Shown piece by piece: positions 29,017-36,871 of a stretch of 64,000 bases of DNA. Position 1 is the first letter of the stretch, and every line of letters starts with the position of its first letter. This stretch comes from CBDDKZ01 sp965230415 (lineage in GTDB: Bacteria > Bacteroidota > Bacteroidia > Cytophagales > JAAEPT01): the NCBI GenBank assembly GCA_965230415.1, contig CBDDKZ010000005.1, forward strand, positions 4,216,001 through 4,280,000, given 5' to 3'. A program made the translations under genes and the position numbers. The notes under the pieces are model-generated. The model did no database searches, was not told the DNA's origin, and worked only from the letters and a program-made list of their open reading frames with translations.

Positions 29017-30126
29017 ATGGCGCTGAAGAGAATACTGTGGTTAACAGAAAACTATCCGCCGCAAAGAGGGGGGATGGCACAATCCTGCGATCGTATTATT
29101 TATGGTTTAAGGGAGCTGGGCTATCAGATAGATGTCATTCATTTCACAAGCAGGCATACCCAGTTTTACGAAACTAATATTGTTTTGAATGGTAGTTATA
29201 CGGCCATTCCTTATGAGGAGAGTGAAGGACATACATTAAACAGGTGCTGGTTACACATCAAAAATAGGGAGTGCCCCAATCTGGTGCTTTGCTTTGGAGG
29301 GTATTTGTCTATGCTGGCAGCCCCTGTTTTTTCGAAATGGCTGCAAGTACCACTTTACACACTTATCAGAGGCAACGATTTTGACCAGTCGCTATTTACA
29401 CCCAGAAAGCGATTCATACTGGACGAGTTAATAAAAAGTTCGGTAAAGGTAGGTGCCGTGAGTAGTGAGAAGAAAGAGAAGATTGCCCTGCTTTACCCGG
29501 ATACAGAAGTGCATTTCACGCCCAACGGTATCGATATAGAAAATTGGTTGCCCGACCAAAGTGATGAAAAGAGGGCAGATACCATACGTTTACAATTTCC
29601 CGAAGAACATATTTGTGTGGCAGTTATCGGAGACCTGAAAGCTAAGAAAGGGGTCAACTTTTTAGTGGAAGCCTTGGTGAATAGCTTGCAGGTAAAGTGG
29701 CATTTTATGTTAATAGGTGAGATAGACGAAGCATTAACGACGATGTTGCAGGCACATCAACAATCTTATCAACAGCACCCATTTCTGGATCGGTACGAAC
29801 TGCTTCCTTTTTACCTTGCTGCTGATGTAATTGCAATCCCTTCGTTTTATGATGGGATGCCTAATGTCATATTAGAGGCGGGTGCTTTAGCTACACCGGT
29901 GATAGCAAGTGACGTTGATGGTATGGCAGACGTAATCATTAATGAAGGCCTCGGGCTTTTGTTCAGGGCGGGTGACCAAAAAGACTGCCGGAGAACATTC
30001 TTGCAGTTTGCATCGATGCCTATCGACGAACGCACCATTTTAGGACAAAATTTACAAAAACATATAAGCGCTCATTATCATGCAAAAAATGAGATTGAAA
30101 TATACCATTCTTTTTTTAACAATTAG
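29017..30126 (+). CDS. Family 4 glycosyltransferase
   Basis: A 369-residue GT-B enzyme beginning ILWLTENYPPQRGGMAQSC, the usual glycine-rich first loop of GT4 enzymes. The donor domain opens at ICVAVIGDLKAKKGVNFLVEAL, and the donor-binding signature is PSFYDGMPNVILEAGALATPVIASDVDGM with the expected two Glu positions. It starts 3 bp after the preceding stop, and its end overlaps the following lipoprotein gene by 47 bp. It acts at the cytoplasmic face of the membrane, with sugar and acceptor unknown. Confidence 0.85.
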   Translation: MALKRILWLTENYPPQRGGMAQSCDRIIYGLRELGYQIDVIHFTSRHTQFYETNIVLNGSYTAIPYEESEGHTLNRCWLHIKNRECPNLVLCFGGYLSMLAAPVFSKWLQVPLYTLIRGNDFDQSLFTPRKRFILDELIKSSVKVGAVSSEKKEKIALLYPDTEVHFTPNGIDIENWLPDQSDEKRADTIRLQFPEEHICVAVIGDLKAKKGVNFLVEALVNSLQVKWHFMLIGEIDEALTTMLQAHQQSYQQHPFLDRYELLPFYLAADVIAIPSFYDGMPNVILEAGALATPVIASDVDGMADVIINEGLGLLFRAGDQKDCRRTFLQFASMPIDERTILGQNLQKHISAHYHAKNEIEIYHSFFNN

Positions 30127-30733
30127 TGTTGTTTTACCTGGGTGCCAGGACAAAAAGAGCGAAGTGTCGCATACCGCACCCGGCGAACAGCAGGCAAAAG
30201 AAAGCGGACATAGTACGCAACAAAAGGCCTATTATGTGTACAATTCAAAGTCGGGGACCTCTATTTCTATCGTTTTGCAAGCAGAAGGAACTGAACCCGA
30301 CATTACTATAGATGGCCAGCAATACCAAAGGGTGTCAAGCGAACACAAGCGAAGCTATTATGATAGCGAAGGACAACTATTGGCAATTGTGAAATACAGA
30401 GAAGGGTCGTTTAAGCTTTACGATGCATCGAACCATTTGCAATGGAAAGTAAAGGCAAAAACCGCTAAAATAAAGATCGCTAACAATGAAGAAATGGAAG
30501 CTCCTTACCAATTGAAGCAATATGATAACGGTAAATTAAAGCTCAAGAGGAATGAGGAAGAACTGCTTAGCTGGGTACTGTCCAAATCACAGCACCAGCC
30601 TGTCTCCTTTAAGAACGGGTATCAGTTGACCGGGTTTGCTTCGTCGCTCTCCAGCGGTATTTATGGCATTGATGAGCTGACTTCTTTTTATGCCACTATC
30701 CTCGTTTCCGAATTAATTGAATTAGGATTTTGA
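30080..30733 (+). CDS. Unknown lipoprotein in the glycosyltransferase operon
   Basis: No family recognised. The gene begins inside the end of the glycosyltransferase gene, at the ATG at 30080 or one three codons later (MRLKYTILFLT). It codes for a lipoprotein signal with lipobox VLPGC (Cys about 22) and about 195 residues after it. The middle contains short beta-type repeats around YYDSEGQLLAIVKYREG and FKLYDASNHLQWKVKAK, somewhat like surface antigen or RHS-like hairpins but too weak to name. The overlap on both sides (47 bp before, 4 bp after) shows it belongs to the operon. Confidence 0.75.
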   Translation: MQKMRLKYTILFLTISVVLPGCQDKKSEVSHTAPGEQQAKESGHSTQQKAYYVYNSKSGTSISIVLQAEGTEPDITIDGQQYQRVSSEHKRSYYDSEGQLLAIVKYREGSFKLYDASNHLQWKVKAKTAKIKIANNEEMEAPYQLKQYDNGKLKLKRNEEELLSWVLSKSQHQPVSFKNGYQLTGFASSLSSGIYGIDELTSFYATILVSELIELGF

Positions 30734-31560
30734 TAGCCTACTACGCCATGGGAGGTGGTTTGGGACACTTAATGCGTGCCAGGTACGTCTTGCACAGGCT
30801 TAAGCTCAATGAAGACTTAAAAGTGCTAACGGCAAATAAAATGGCACTACAAATCTTCAATCCAGATCAGGTACATTTCATCGAACCTGATCTATGCTCC
30901 GGTAAAACCATGCTGGCGAAACAACTCCTGCTATTTTTTAGAGAAAACCCCTGTGATCAATTATTCGTTGATGTTTTTCCAAACGGTATATTAGGAGAGC
31001 TAAATCTGATTTTTAATAAACCTCAAAGCGTGTTTTATGTGGGAAGACGCATGAAGTGGGCGAATTATGCCTTGAAAAATTTCGAAGGAGTAAGTTTTAA
31101 AAAATCCATTTTGCTGGAACGGCTGGAACCACTGCATCTACAATTCATTTCCGAGCGCTCTCAGGACCTGGAGTATTGGGAGCTACAAAACGACTACCTT
31201 CCAGTAGCAGGAATTGGCCATGATTCCTTAAATACAAATGGCTACTGGTTGATTGTACATAGTTTTAAGCGCGAAGAAGTATACGAATTGATTCAGCTGG
31301 CGCTGGTAGATAAAAAGAAGATCCAAAGTTCACTTTCTGTGTATGTAATTACCGATATCGAATTTAATGCCCCGCCCGGTGTTGTGGTGTTTCGGAGCCT
31401 GGAAGCCTGGAAATATTTCAAAAATGCTACGCGAATATACAGCGCTGCCGGTTTCAATTCATTGCATCTTTTGGCGCCCTATAAGGAAAAAGTAGTATGT
31501 CGGCCTTTTTTAAGAACTTATGACGATCAGTTTTGGAGAAAAAAGAACTTGTCTTTTTAA
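30730..31560 (+). CDS. GT-B glycosyltransferase-like protein (MurG/GT28-like)
   Basis: Start TTG at 30730 overlaps the upstream stop (TTTTGA). Translation from it gives MIAYYAMGGGLGHLMRARYV, the classic glycine-rich GxGHxxR loop of GT28/MurG-like enzymes, so the TTG is preferred to the ATG six codons later, which would cut the first strand. The C-terminal half has a possible donor-side YSAAGFNSLHLLAPYKEKVV. At 276 residues it is short compared with the usual 330-400 and may lack part of the C-terminal domain. It is the last gene of the operon. Confidence 0.7.
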   Translation: MIAYYAMGGGLGHLMRARYVLHRLKLNEDLKVLTANKMALQIFNPDQVHFIEPDLCSGKTMLAKQLLLFFRENPCDQLFVDVFPNGILGELNLIFNKPQSVFYVGRRMKWANYALKNFEGVSFKKSILLERLEPLHLQFISERSQDLEYWELQNDYLPVAGIGHDSLNTNGYWLIVHSFKREEVYELIQLALVDKKKIQSSLSVYVITDIEFNAPPGVVVFRSLEAWKYFKNATRIYSAAGFNSLHLLAPYKEKVVCRPFLRTYDDQFWRKKNLSF

Positions 31561-31649
31561 GAAGTAGCTACTAATTCATCACCGATAAAATTTCGTTGAA
31601 TTTACCGGTAAATAGCCTTACAATTAGTGAAAGTCATTATATTTAGCAT

Positions 31650-33788
31650 GTGATCTTTCAGCACAAAAATAGGAGAACGTATAAGTACCGAAAAACCTTC
31701 TTCGGGCTACTCTTGTTGTTACTTTTCAATGTGGTAAGTGCGCAATTATTGTCCTATTCATTAGAAGATAATTACAAACGATTTGAAAACAAAGGGCATC
31801 TGCCGGAAGACCTCACACGCAGGTTCTCTGAAACTTATCGAAGGAAAGTTGAAGTTTTAGGCGATCGTGACAGTGATCGCAAAGACAAAGAAGCATTCTA
31901 TAATAAAAGTACTTATGTCTTGCACTCATTACTCTACAGTGGTTTGGTCATTTTTAATGATTCTTTGACCGCGTACATCAATGAAGTTGCAGGTATTATT
32001 TTGAAAGAAGATCCGAAGTTGAGGTCGGAAATAAGAATCTACCTGGTTAAATCAACTTCAGTAAATGCTTTTACCACCAATGACGGAATGATCTTTGTAA
32101 ATGTGGCCTTACTGAGCCAATTGGCAAATGAAGCTCAGCTGGCATTTATTCTGGCTCATGAAATAGAGCATTACAAAAGAAAACATGTGATAGATGAATT
32201 TTTAGAAATTAAAAAAATGATGAAAAATTCAGGTAAATACGGCCACCTTTCCAGTCATGATATGCTTGTGGCGCGCAACAATCATTCGAGGGAGCTTGAG
32301 CTCGAAGCAGATAAAGAAGGTTTTGGAGATTTTTACCTGAAAAGTGGCTATGATTTAAATGAAGCAGTTAACGTTTTTGATGTGCTTAAATACAGCTATT
32401 TGCCCTTTGACGAGCTTACTTTTGACCTTGGTGTTTTTAATAATAAGCACATTGCTTATTTGGAGAAATACTTTCCTCTGGAAATTAATGAGATTAAAAC
32501 GGGTGAAGATTTTGATGAAGAATTAAGCACACATCCTGCTCCGGAAGCGCGTCAGGAGGTCATTTTACAAGAGGCAGTTAAGCAGGAGGCGGTAGGCGGG
32601 AAGCTTTTTCAGGTGAGTGAGCAGCGATTTCAAATACTAAGGGAATTGTGTAGAATGGAGCTTTGTGCGCTTTATAACGATAAACTGGAATTGGATCTTG
32701 CTATGTATAATACTTGGCTGTTGTTACGCAAATACCCCAATAATAAATACCTTCAAAAAGAGATGGCACGCTGTTTATATTTTATGAGTCTGGTGAAGAA
32801 TAAAAATCAATCGAACAGGGTTTTACGTCCTCTGGATGAAGTAGAGGGCAAAAGTCATATCGTAACGGATTTACTGGCGCTTACGAGTAAGGAAGAATTG
32901 TCCACTTGGGCGATTAGTTATCTTTTTAGTATTGATACTAGGTGTGAAGATAATGATATACAAGAATGGATGAAGGTTCTAATTGATTTGCTTGAAGATG
33001 ATTTAGACTTGGAGTTAGCGTCTTTTTTTACAAGTGTGGATACAACGACTGAGCAATTAGATTCAATAGCAATTAGCAAATTGTCTAATATAGAAAAAGA
33101 AAAATATGAAAGTAAACTGAAAAAAGAAATTGAAAGTGAGTATCTATATACTTTTGTAGATTACATGGTTCATGATACGTTTTCGAACCTATTCAAATCG
33201 CTGACAAAAAAAGAAAAATCTGATAAAGACGTGGGGAATGGTATCAATGAAAAATATAAAGATCATGATAATGGAACAGATAATCTTGCCATATTAAGCC
33301 CTCAGTATACTTATATTAATATTCGTTCAGGCAAGAAAGGTGAAATAAAGACTTTTAAGTCTGAAGAAAGACATGTTTATCTCATTTTGGCATTGAATGA
33401 AAGGGCCGATAAGCTTGGTTTAAACCTTCAAACAATTGATATAAATAATATTAAAGAGTACGATTATGTGAAGTTTGAATGTTATACGTTGGCACAACAG
33501 TGGTTGAGGTTGAAAGCCAGTCTGGCAAACGTTGGAGTGATAGGAGTTCCTCTTATGTTTGAAGAAAACTATAACAAAATGTACAAAAGCTTTGATACCG
33601 ACAACTTTTGCTGGTTGGAATTTTACTGTACTCAAGAGAGCTTGTACTGTTATTCGTTGCTAACGAATATCAAAAATGAAGAGGTAGATTGGTTTTATTG
33701 GAACGAATCAAAGAATGGTACCTGGAAATCGAGATTGGGTAGAGATGTAAGGCGTATTTTGACTCGAGTGAAACAAAAATCAGAATAA
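31650..33788 (+). CDS. M48-family zinc metallopeptidase
   Basis: The best start is the GTG at 31650, which gives a basic N terminus and then a hydrophobic signal/anchor (FFGLLLLLLFNVVSAQ). Residues about 110-330 form the M48 catalytic domain: AHEIEHYKRKH with the HExxH zinc motif at 170-174 and the third ligand in SRELELEADKEG (about 218). The remaining about 380 residues have helical, TPR-like character and then an unassigned, lower-complexity region rich in Lys and Glu. It is presumably a periplasmic or membrane-attached protease in quality control. The long C-terminal extension is unusual for M48 proteins. Confidence 0.8.
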   Translation: MIFQHKNRRTYKYRKTFFGLLLLLLFNVVSAQLLSYSLEDNYKRFENKGHLPEDLTRRFSETYRRKVEVLGDRDSDRKDKEAFYNKSTYVLHSLLYSGLVIFNDSLTAYINEVAGIILKEDPKLRSEIRIYLVKSTSVNAFTTNDGMIFVNVALLSQLANEAQLAFILAHEIEHYKRKHVIDEFLEIKKMMKNSGKYGHLSSHDMLVARNNHSRELELEADKEGFGDFYLKSGYDLNEAVNVFDVLKYSYLPFDELTFDLGVFNNKHIAYLEKYFPLEINEIKTGEDFDEELSTHPAPEARQEVILQEAVKQEAVGGKLFQVSEQRFQILRELCRMELCALYNDKLELDLAMYNTWLLLRKYPNNKYLQKEMARCLYFMSLVKNKNQSNRVLRPLDEVEGKSHIVTDLLALTSKEELSTWAISYLFSIDTRCEDNDIQEWMKVLIDLLEDDLDLELASFFTSVDTTTEQLDSIAISKLSNIEKEKYESKLKKEIESEYLYTFVDYMVHDTFSNLFKSLTKKEKSDKDVGNGINEKYKDHDNGTDNLAILSPQYTYINIRSGKKGEIKTFKSEERHVYLILALNERADKLGLNLQTIDINNIKEYDYVKFECYTLAQQWLRLKASLANVGVIGVPLMFEENYNKMYKSFDTDNFCWLEFYCTQESLYCYSLLTNIKNEEVDWFYWNESKNGTWKSRLGRDVRRILTRVKQKSE

Positions 33789-33925
33789 GAGTCCATAATT
33801 AAATAAGAAAGAATATTCGCAAATTTGTTGTGTAATAGTTTGTTACTAGTATTGGCTTTAAGGAATGCTACCTAAGTTTTGATAAGAAACGTGAATTGAT
33901 ATCATAAAGTGATAAATTTAAGCTT

Positions 33926-34672
33926 ATGATTGAAAAAAATGGCCGGGTTGTATTGATAACGGGATCAACATCCGGAATAGGTTTAAGCATCGCAAAACAA
34001 TTGGCCTCGGAAGGCTATACGATCGCTTTTCACTCAAAATCATCCGTAGAGGCCGGAATGGAATTGGTAACTACTTATCCGGGTTCAAGCTATACACAAG
34101 CAGACCTCTCCAATCACCACGCAGCGAAAGGACTTATCGATGAAGTTGTTAGAAAACATAAACGCTTAGATGTGCTCATTAACAACGCAGCAATGAGCAA
34201 AGTCATTGATCACAAATCCCTGAAAGAAGCGACGCCCGAAGTTTGGCAACAGCTGCACGCTATCAATGTGATCGCTCCCTGGCTCTTAATTGCAGAAGCA
34301 GAGCCTACTTTGAGGCAATATTCAACACCTGAGCAAAGCAGCTGTATCATTAACATTAGTTCCCATGCGGGTATCAGGCCAAAAGGTGCTTCCATACCCT
34401 ATGCATGCACAAAAGCGGCCCTTAACCATATGACCAAATTATTGGCCTTAAACCTATCTCCCGAAATTCGTGTAAACGCAGTCGCTCCGGGTCTGGTAGA
34501 CACACCAATGACCAAAGACTGGATTGACGCACAGGAAACATGGGCGACACGTGCCCCCATGAAGCGAGCGGCAAGCCCTGCTGAAATAGCGCAGCTTGTC
34601 TCGTCGCTGGTGTCTAATAATTACCTCACCGGAGAAATAATAATGGCCGATGGCGGTCTTAATTTAACTTGA
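33926..34672 (+). CDS. Short-chain dehydrogenase/reductase
   Basis: A 248-residue classical SDR: cofactor loop VLITGSTSGIG (TGxxxGIG), DVLINNAA, catalytic Ser in IINISSHAG, the YxxxK pair in PYACTKAALNHM, and the sequence VAPGLVDTPM followed by a C-terminal LTGEIIMADGGLNLT that closes the active site. The cofactor is probably NAD(P)H. The substrate cannot be deduced. It is a single gene with its own upstream region of 137 bp. Confidence 0.9.
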   Translation: MIEKNGRVVLITGSTSGIGLSIAKQLASEGYTIAFHSKSSVEAGMELVTTYPGSSYTQADLSNHHAAKGLIDEVVRKHKRLDVLINNAAMSKVIDHKSLKEATPEVWQQLHAINVIAPWLLIAEAEPTLRQYSTPEQSSCIINISSHAGIRPKGASIPYACTKAALNHMTKLLALNLSPEIRVNAVAPGLVDTPMTKDWIDAQETWATRAPMKRAASPAEIAQLVSSLVSNNYLTGEIIMADGGLNLT

Positions 34673-34716
34673 TTAAGCCCTCTCCATTGAAAAAGTGAAA
34701 AAGTGTTAAGCATTTA

Positions 34717-34872
34717 CTATACAATTCCTAATTTTGCTCTCTGAACAATTTTACCAAATCCCTGAATTAGAATGCGGTCTTTTGAGTGAAGTGCGCTATT
34801 AATGGCCACCAATACACTACCAAACGAAGACCCTGAATTGTGAACTAGTTTGGAAACCGTAAAACGAGCATG
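34717..34872 (-). pseudogene. HU/IHF-like DNA-binding protein fragment
   Basis: On the minus strand the sequence reads TVSKLVHNSG, then VLVAINSALHSKDRILIQGFGKI and VQRAK, which lines up with the helix pair and the GFGxF turn of HU/IHF proteins. It stops about 8 residues after the turn, before the DNA-binding arm, and has no proper start (its N terminus runs into the divergently transcribed DinB gene). It is most likely a relic of an HU-type gene. The similarity is short, so a chance match is possible. Confidence 0.4.
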
Positions 34873-35364
34873 AATAATACCATTGGACAACTTTATAATT
34901 TTCAAAAGTTTTATCTTAAACAAATAGTAGACAACATTCCGCAAGACCGATTATTCGAAAAACAAAGCGAAGGGTTCAATTCCGCAGGTTGGTTGTTAGG
35001 ACACCTCGTGGTGGAAGCAGATAGTGTAATGAATTTTTTGAATTTGAGCTTACCCGCTGTTCCGACAGCCTGGAAACAGAGCTTCGCGGGAGGAGGCATC
35101 TGGGACCCTGGCAGGTTTGAAAGTTTTCCAACAAAGAAACAGCTATTAACACACTTTGAAGAGCGTTATGACGAGATCCTGGACGCATACGAGCAGCTGA
35201 ACGAAGAAGAGAAAGCCGCTGAGCATCCCAGTCTTTTATTGGCCAATATTTATGCAAATGTCGATGCCTGGATTGCCCACCATTTGGTCAATCATATTGC
35301 CGTTCATTGTGGTAATATCGTTGTTTGGAAAAAAGCAATCGGACTTCCGGTTCAGGGATTGTGA
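34870..35364 (+). CDS. DinB-family protein
   Basis: A 164-residue protein with the DinB/YfiT four-helix layout: an N-terminal helix (IGQLYNFQKFYLKQIVDNIP), the first metal-ligand His in GWLLGHLVVEADS, and the C-terminal HHLVNHIAVHCGNIVVWKK, where the two HxxxH-spaced histidines complete the usual three-His metal site. DinB-like proteins act as metal-dependent thiol transferases or remain uncharacterised. The 3' end overlaps the convergent gene by 13 bp. Confidence 0.8.
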   Translation: MNNTIGQLYNFQKFYLKQIVDNIPQDRLFEKQSEGFNSAGWLLGHLVVEADSVMNFLNLSLPAVPTAWKQSFAGGGIWDPGRFESFPTKKQLLTHFEERYDEILDAYEQLNEEEKAAEHPSLLLANIYANVDAWIAHHLVNHIAVHCGNIVVWKKAIGLPVQGL

Positions 35365-35879
35365 TGCATATGCATTATTGAAAACAAATCCCTGATACTG
35401 TTACACGAATCGATACTTTTTACAGGTGACAATTCAATTTGTCTCCTTAAATTGTTTAATTCGTTGAGATCGATTTGGTCGAAGTCTTCATACCCTTTAT
35501 GTAGCATGGCAATTACAGTTTTAAGTTGACCCGCTTTCACACGAATGGTATGGGGAGAATACCTGGCTGGGTGTATATGTATATAAGATGCTTCTGTATC
35601 GCCCATGCGAAGCACCCATCGGGAAGTATCACTTAGGCAAATAGTTTGATATGCATCGTTAGCGGCCAGCCAATTACTGAAAGTGTCTATATCAATTAGT
35701 TTCCGCTCTTGAAGGGTGGCTAACACTTCCTGTTCTATAGTCACAATACTTAATTTTCCGATATAGAAGTCCATTTGCGAAGTACCAATTTTATAAAATG
35801 GTATTTCCTCAAAATTTCGCTGTGAGATCAGATCGTAAACAGCTTGTTTGTGATGTTTCAGTGTGTTGAATAGAATCAT
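35352..35879 (-). CDS. Hypothetical protein
   Basis: No family recognised. I place the start at the ATG at 35879 (MILFNTLKHHKQAVYDL). A further in-frame ATG at 35933 would add 18 residues rich in Phe and Cys that look like untranslated leader. The protein has about 175 residues, no signal peptide and no membrane helix, with a likely helical N terminus and a beta-rich centre (DTSRWVLRMGDTEASYIHIHPARYSPHTIRVKAG). The last codons overlap the DinB gene on the other strand. Confidence 0.6.
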   Translation of the reverse strand: MILFNTLKHHKQAVYDLISQRNFEEIPFYKIGTSQMDFYIGKLSIVTIEQEVLATLQERKLIDIDTFSNWLAANDAYQTICLSDTSRWVLRMGDTEASYIHIHPARYSPHTIRVKAGQLKTVIAMLHKGYEDFDQIDLNELNNLRRQIELSPVKSIDSCNSIRDLFSIMHMHHNP

Positions 35880-35983
35880 GAATACCCGGACGTTATTAAA
35901 TATACAGAATTTGCAGCTGAATTTTATAAACAAAGGTGCGCTTATGCACGTTTAGTCAGCGTAAACCAGAACGATCGTTTAAA

Positions 35984-36520
35984 ATGAATCGAACCAACAA
36001 AGCTGTTCATACAGCACTATTTGCCACTTTTATTGTTTTTTTTTGCTATGCCTGCTCATTATCAGTGAAAAAAGAGGAGGCCGATTTATCTGACAAAGAG
36101 ATCAATCAACTATTGGAAGATTATCGTGAACGTATAGGACGAGACGACGGTATGGACAGTGAGCTGTGTGAAAGTATAAGAACAGACAGCGTTAATGCCA
36201 TGCATGTAGAAATGTTAATTGAAGGAGGAGCCAATCCGAATTGCGTTTGTGTATATGCAAGCAGCGCGCCCCGACTTGGGTCTAGAGCGCCGGTCGTGAA
36301 GCATATGATGTCGCGCAAAAGCAAGAGCGTAACAGTGATAACATCGCCTTTAGGTTTAGCGGTAATGTACAACCGATTAGCCATTATAGAAAAACTCGTT
36401 GAATTGGGAGCCGACCCAAATGATGCCCCCCTGGAAACCGAAACTCCTATGGAAATTGCCAGAAGCAGATCGAATGAGGAAGCCATAAAGTTGATGGCTG
36501 GGTATGAATTCGACAACTGA
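35984..36520 (+). CDS. Ankyrin-repeat lipoprotein
   Basis: The ATG at 35984 opens a lipoprotein signal (lipobox CYACS, Cys about 24). A start 16 codons earlier would put a basic stretch before it. Of the 178 residues, the C-terminal half holds ankyrin-type repeats: HVEMLIEGGANPNCVC, SPLGLAVMYNRLAIIEKLVELGADPNDAP and ETETPMEIARSRSNEEAIKLM. Ankyrin repeats mediate protein contacts. It is probably anchored in the periplasm or outer membrane. A hairpin terminator follows at 36548. Confidence 0.75.
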   Translation: MNRTNKAVHTALFATFIVFFCYACSLSVKKEEADLSDKEINQLLEDYRERIGRDDGMDSELCESIRTDSVNAMHVEMLIEGGANPNCVCVYASSAPRLGSRAPVVKHMMSRKSKSVTVITSPLGLAVMYNRLAIIEKLVELGADPNDAPLETETPMEIARSRSNEEAIKLMAGYEFDN

Positions 36521-36547
36521 TAAGCAGAGAAAGATTAAGTAAATACA

Positions 36548-36569
36548 CCTGGGATGCCCAGGAATTTTT
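36548..36569 (+). terminator. Terminator after the ankyrin lipoprotein gene
   Basis: A perfect 6-bp GC-rich stem, CCTGGG-ATG-CCCAGG (36548-36562), is followed by AATTTTTA, 28 bp after the stop codon. Confidence 0.6.
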
Positions 36570-36642
36570 AGCCATTCTTTATATAGTCTTAAGGCTATCT
36601 GTCATTTCATGTGAAATAATTTTATTATGTAAAACACTGAAA

Positions 36643-36753
36643 ATGAATAGTTTGTATTTGTTTTTGTTAGGTGCTGTAGCTTGCCAAACAGCTGGTGTTC
36701 GACAAAATAACAAGTTAAAACGGCTTGAAAGAGTGAGTCTGTACGAACCGTAA
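36643..36753 (+). CDS. Possible 36-residue lipoprotein
   Basis: A tiny open frame, MNSLYLFLLGAVACQTAG and so on, has a short hydrophobic stretch followed by a good lipobox (GAVAC, Cys 14) and a basic tail. It lies alone between the terminator at 36548 and the TonB receptor gene. There is no homology evidence. It could be a chance frame or a small peptide lipoprotein. Confidence 0.3.
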   Translation: MNSLYLFLLGAVACQTAGVRQNNKLKRLERVSLYEP

Positions 36754-36871
36754 ATCCTAAGCAATCGCTTGATATTTATTTTTTCCCGGTTCATTTCCTG
36801 TTTATCGGTGTTGATGCCTATCCATTTTTAGGAAACTACTTATAATAATACTTTTGAAGAAAAGTAAAAAC

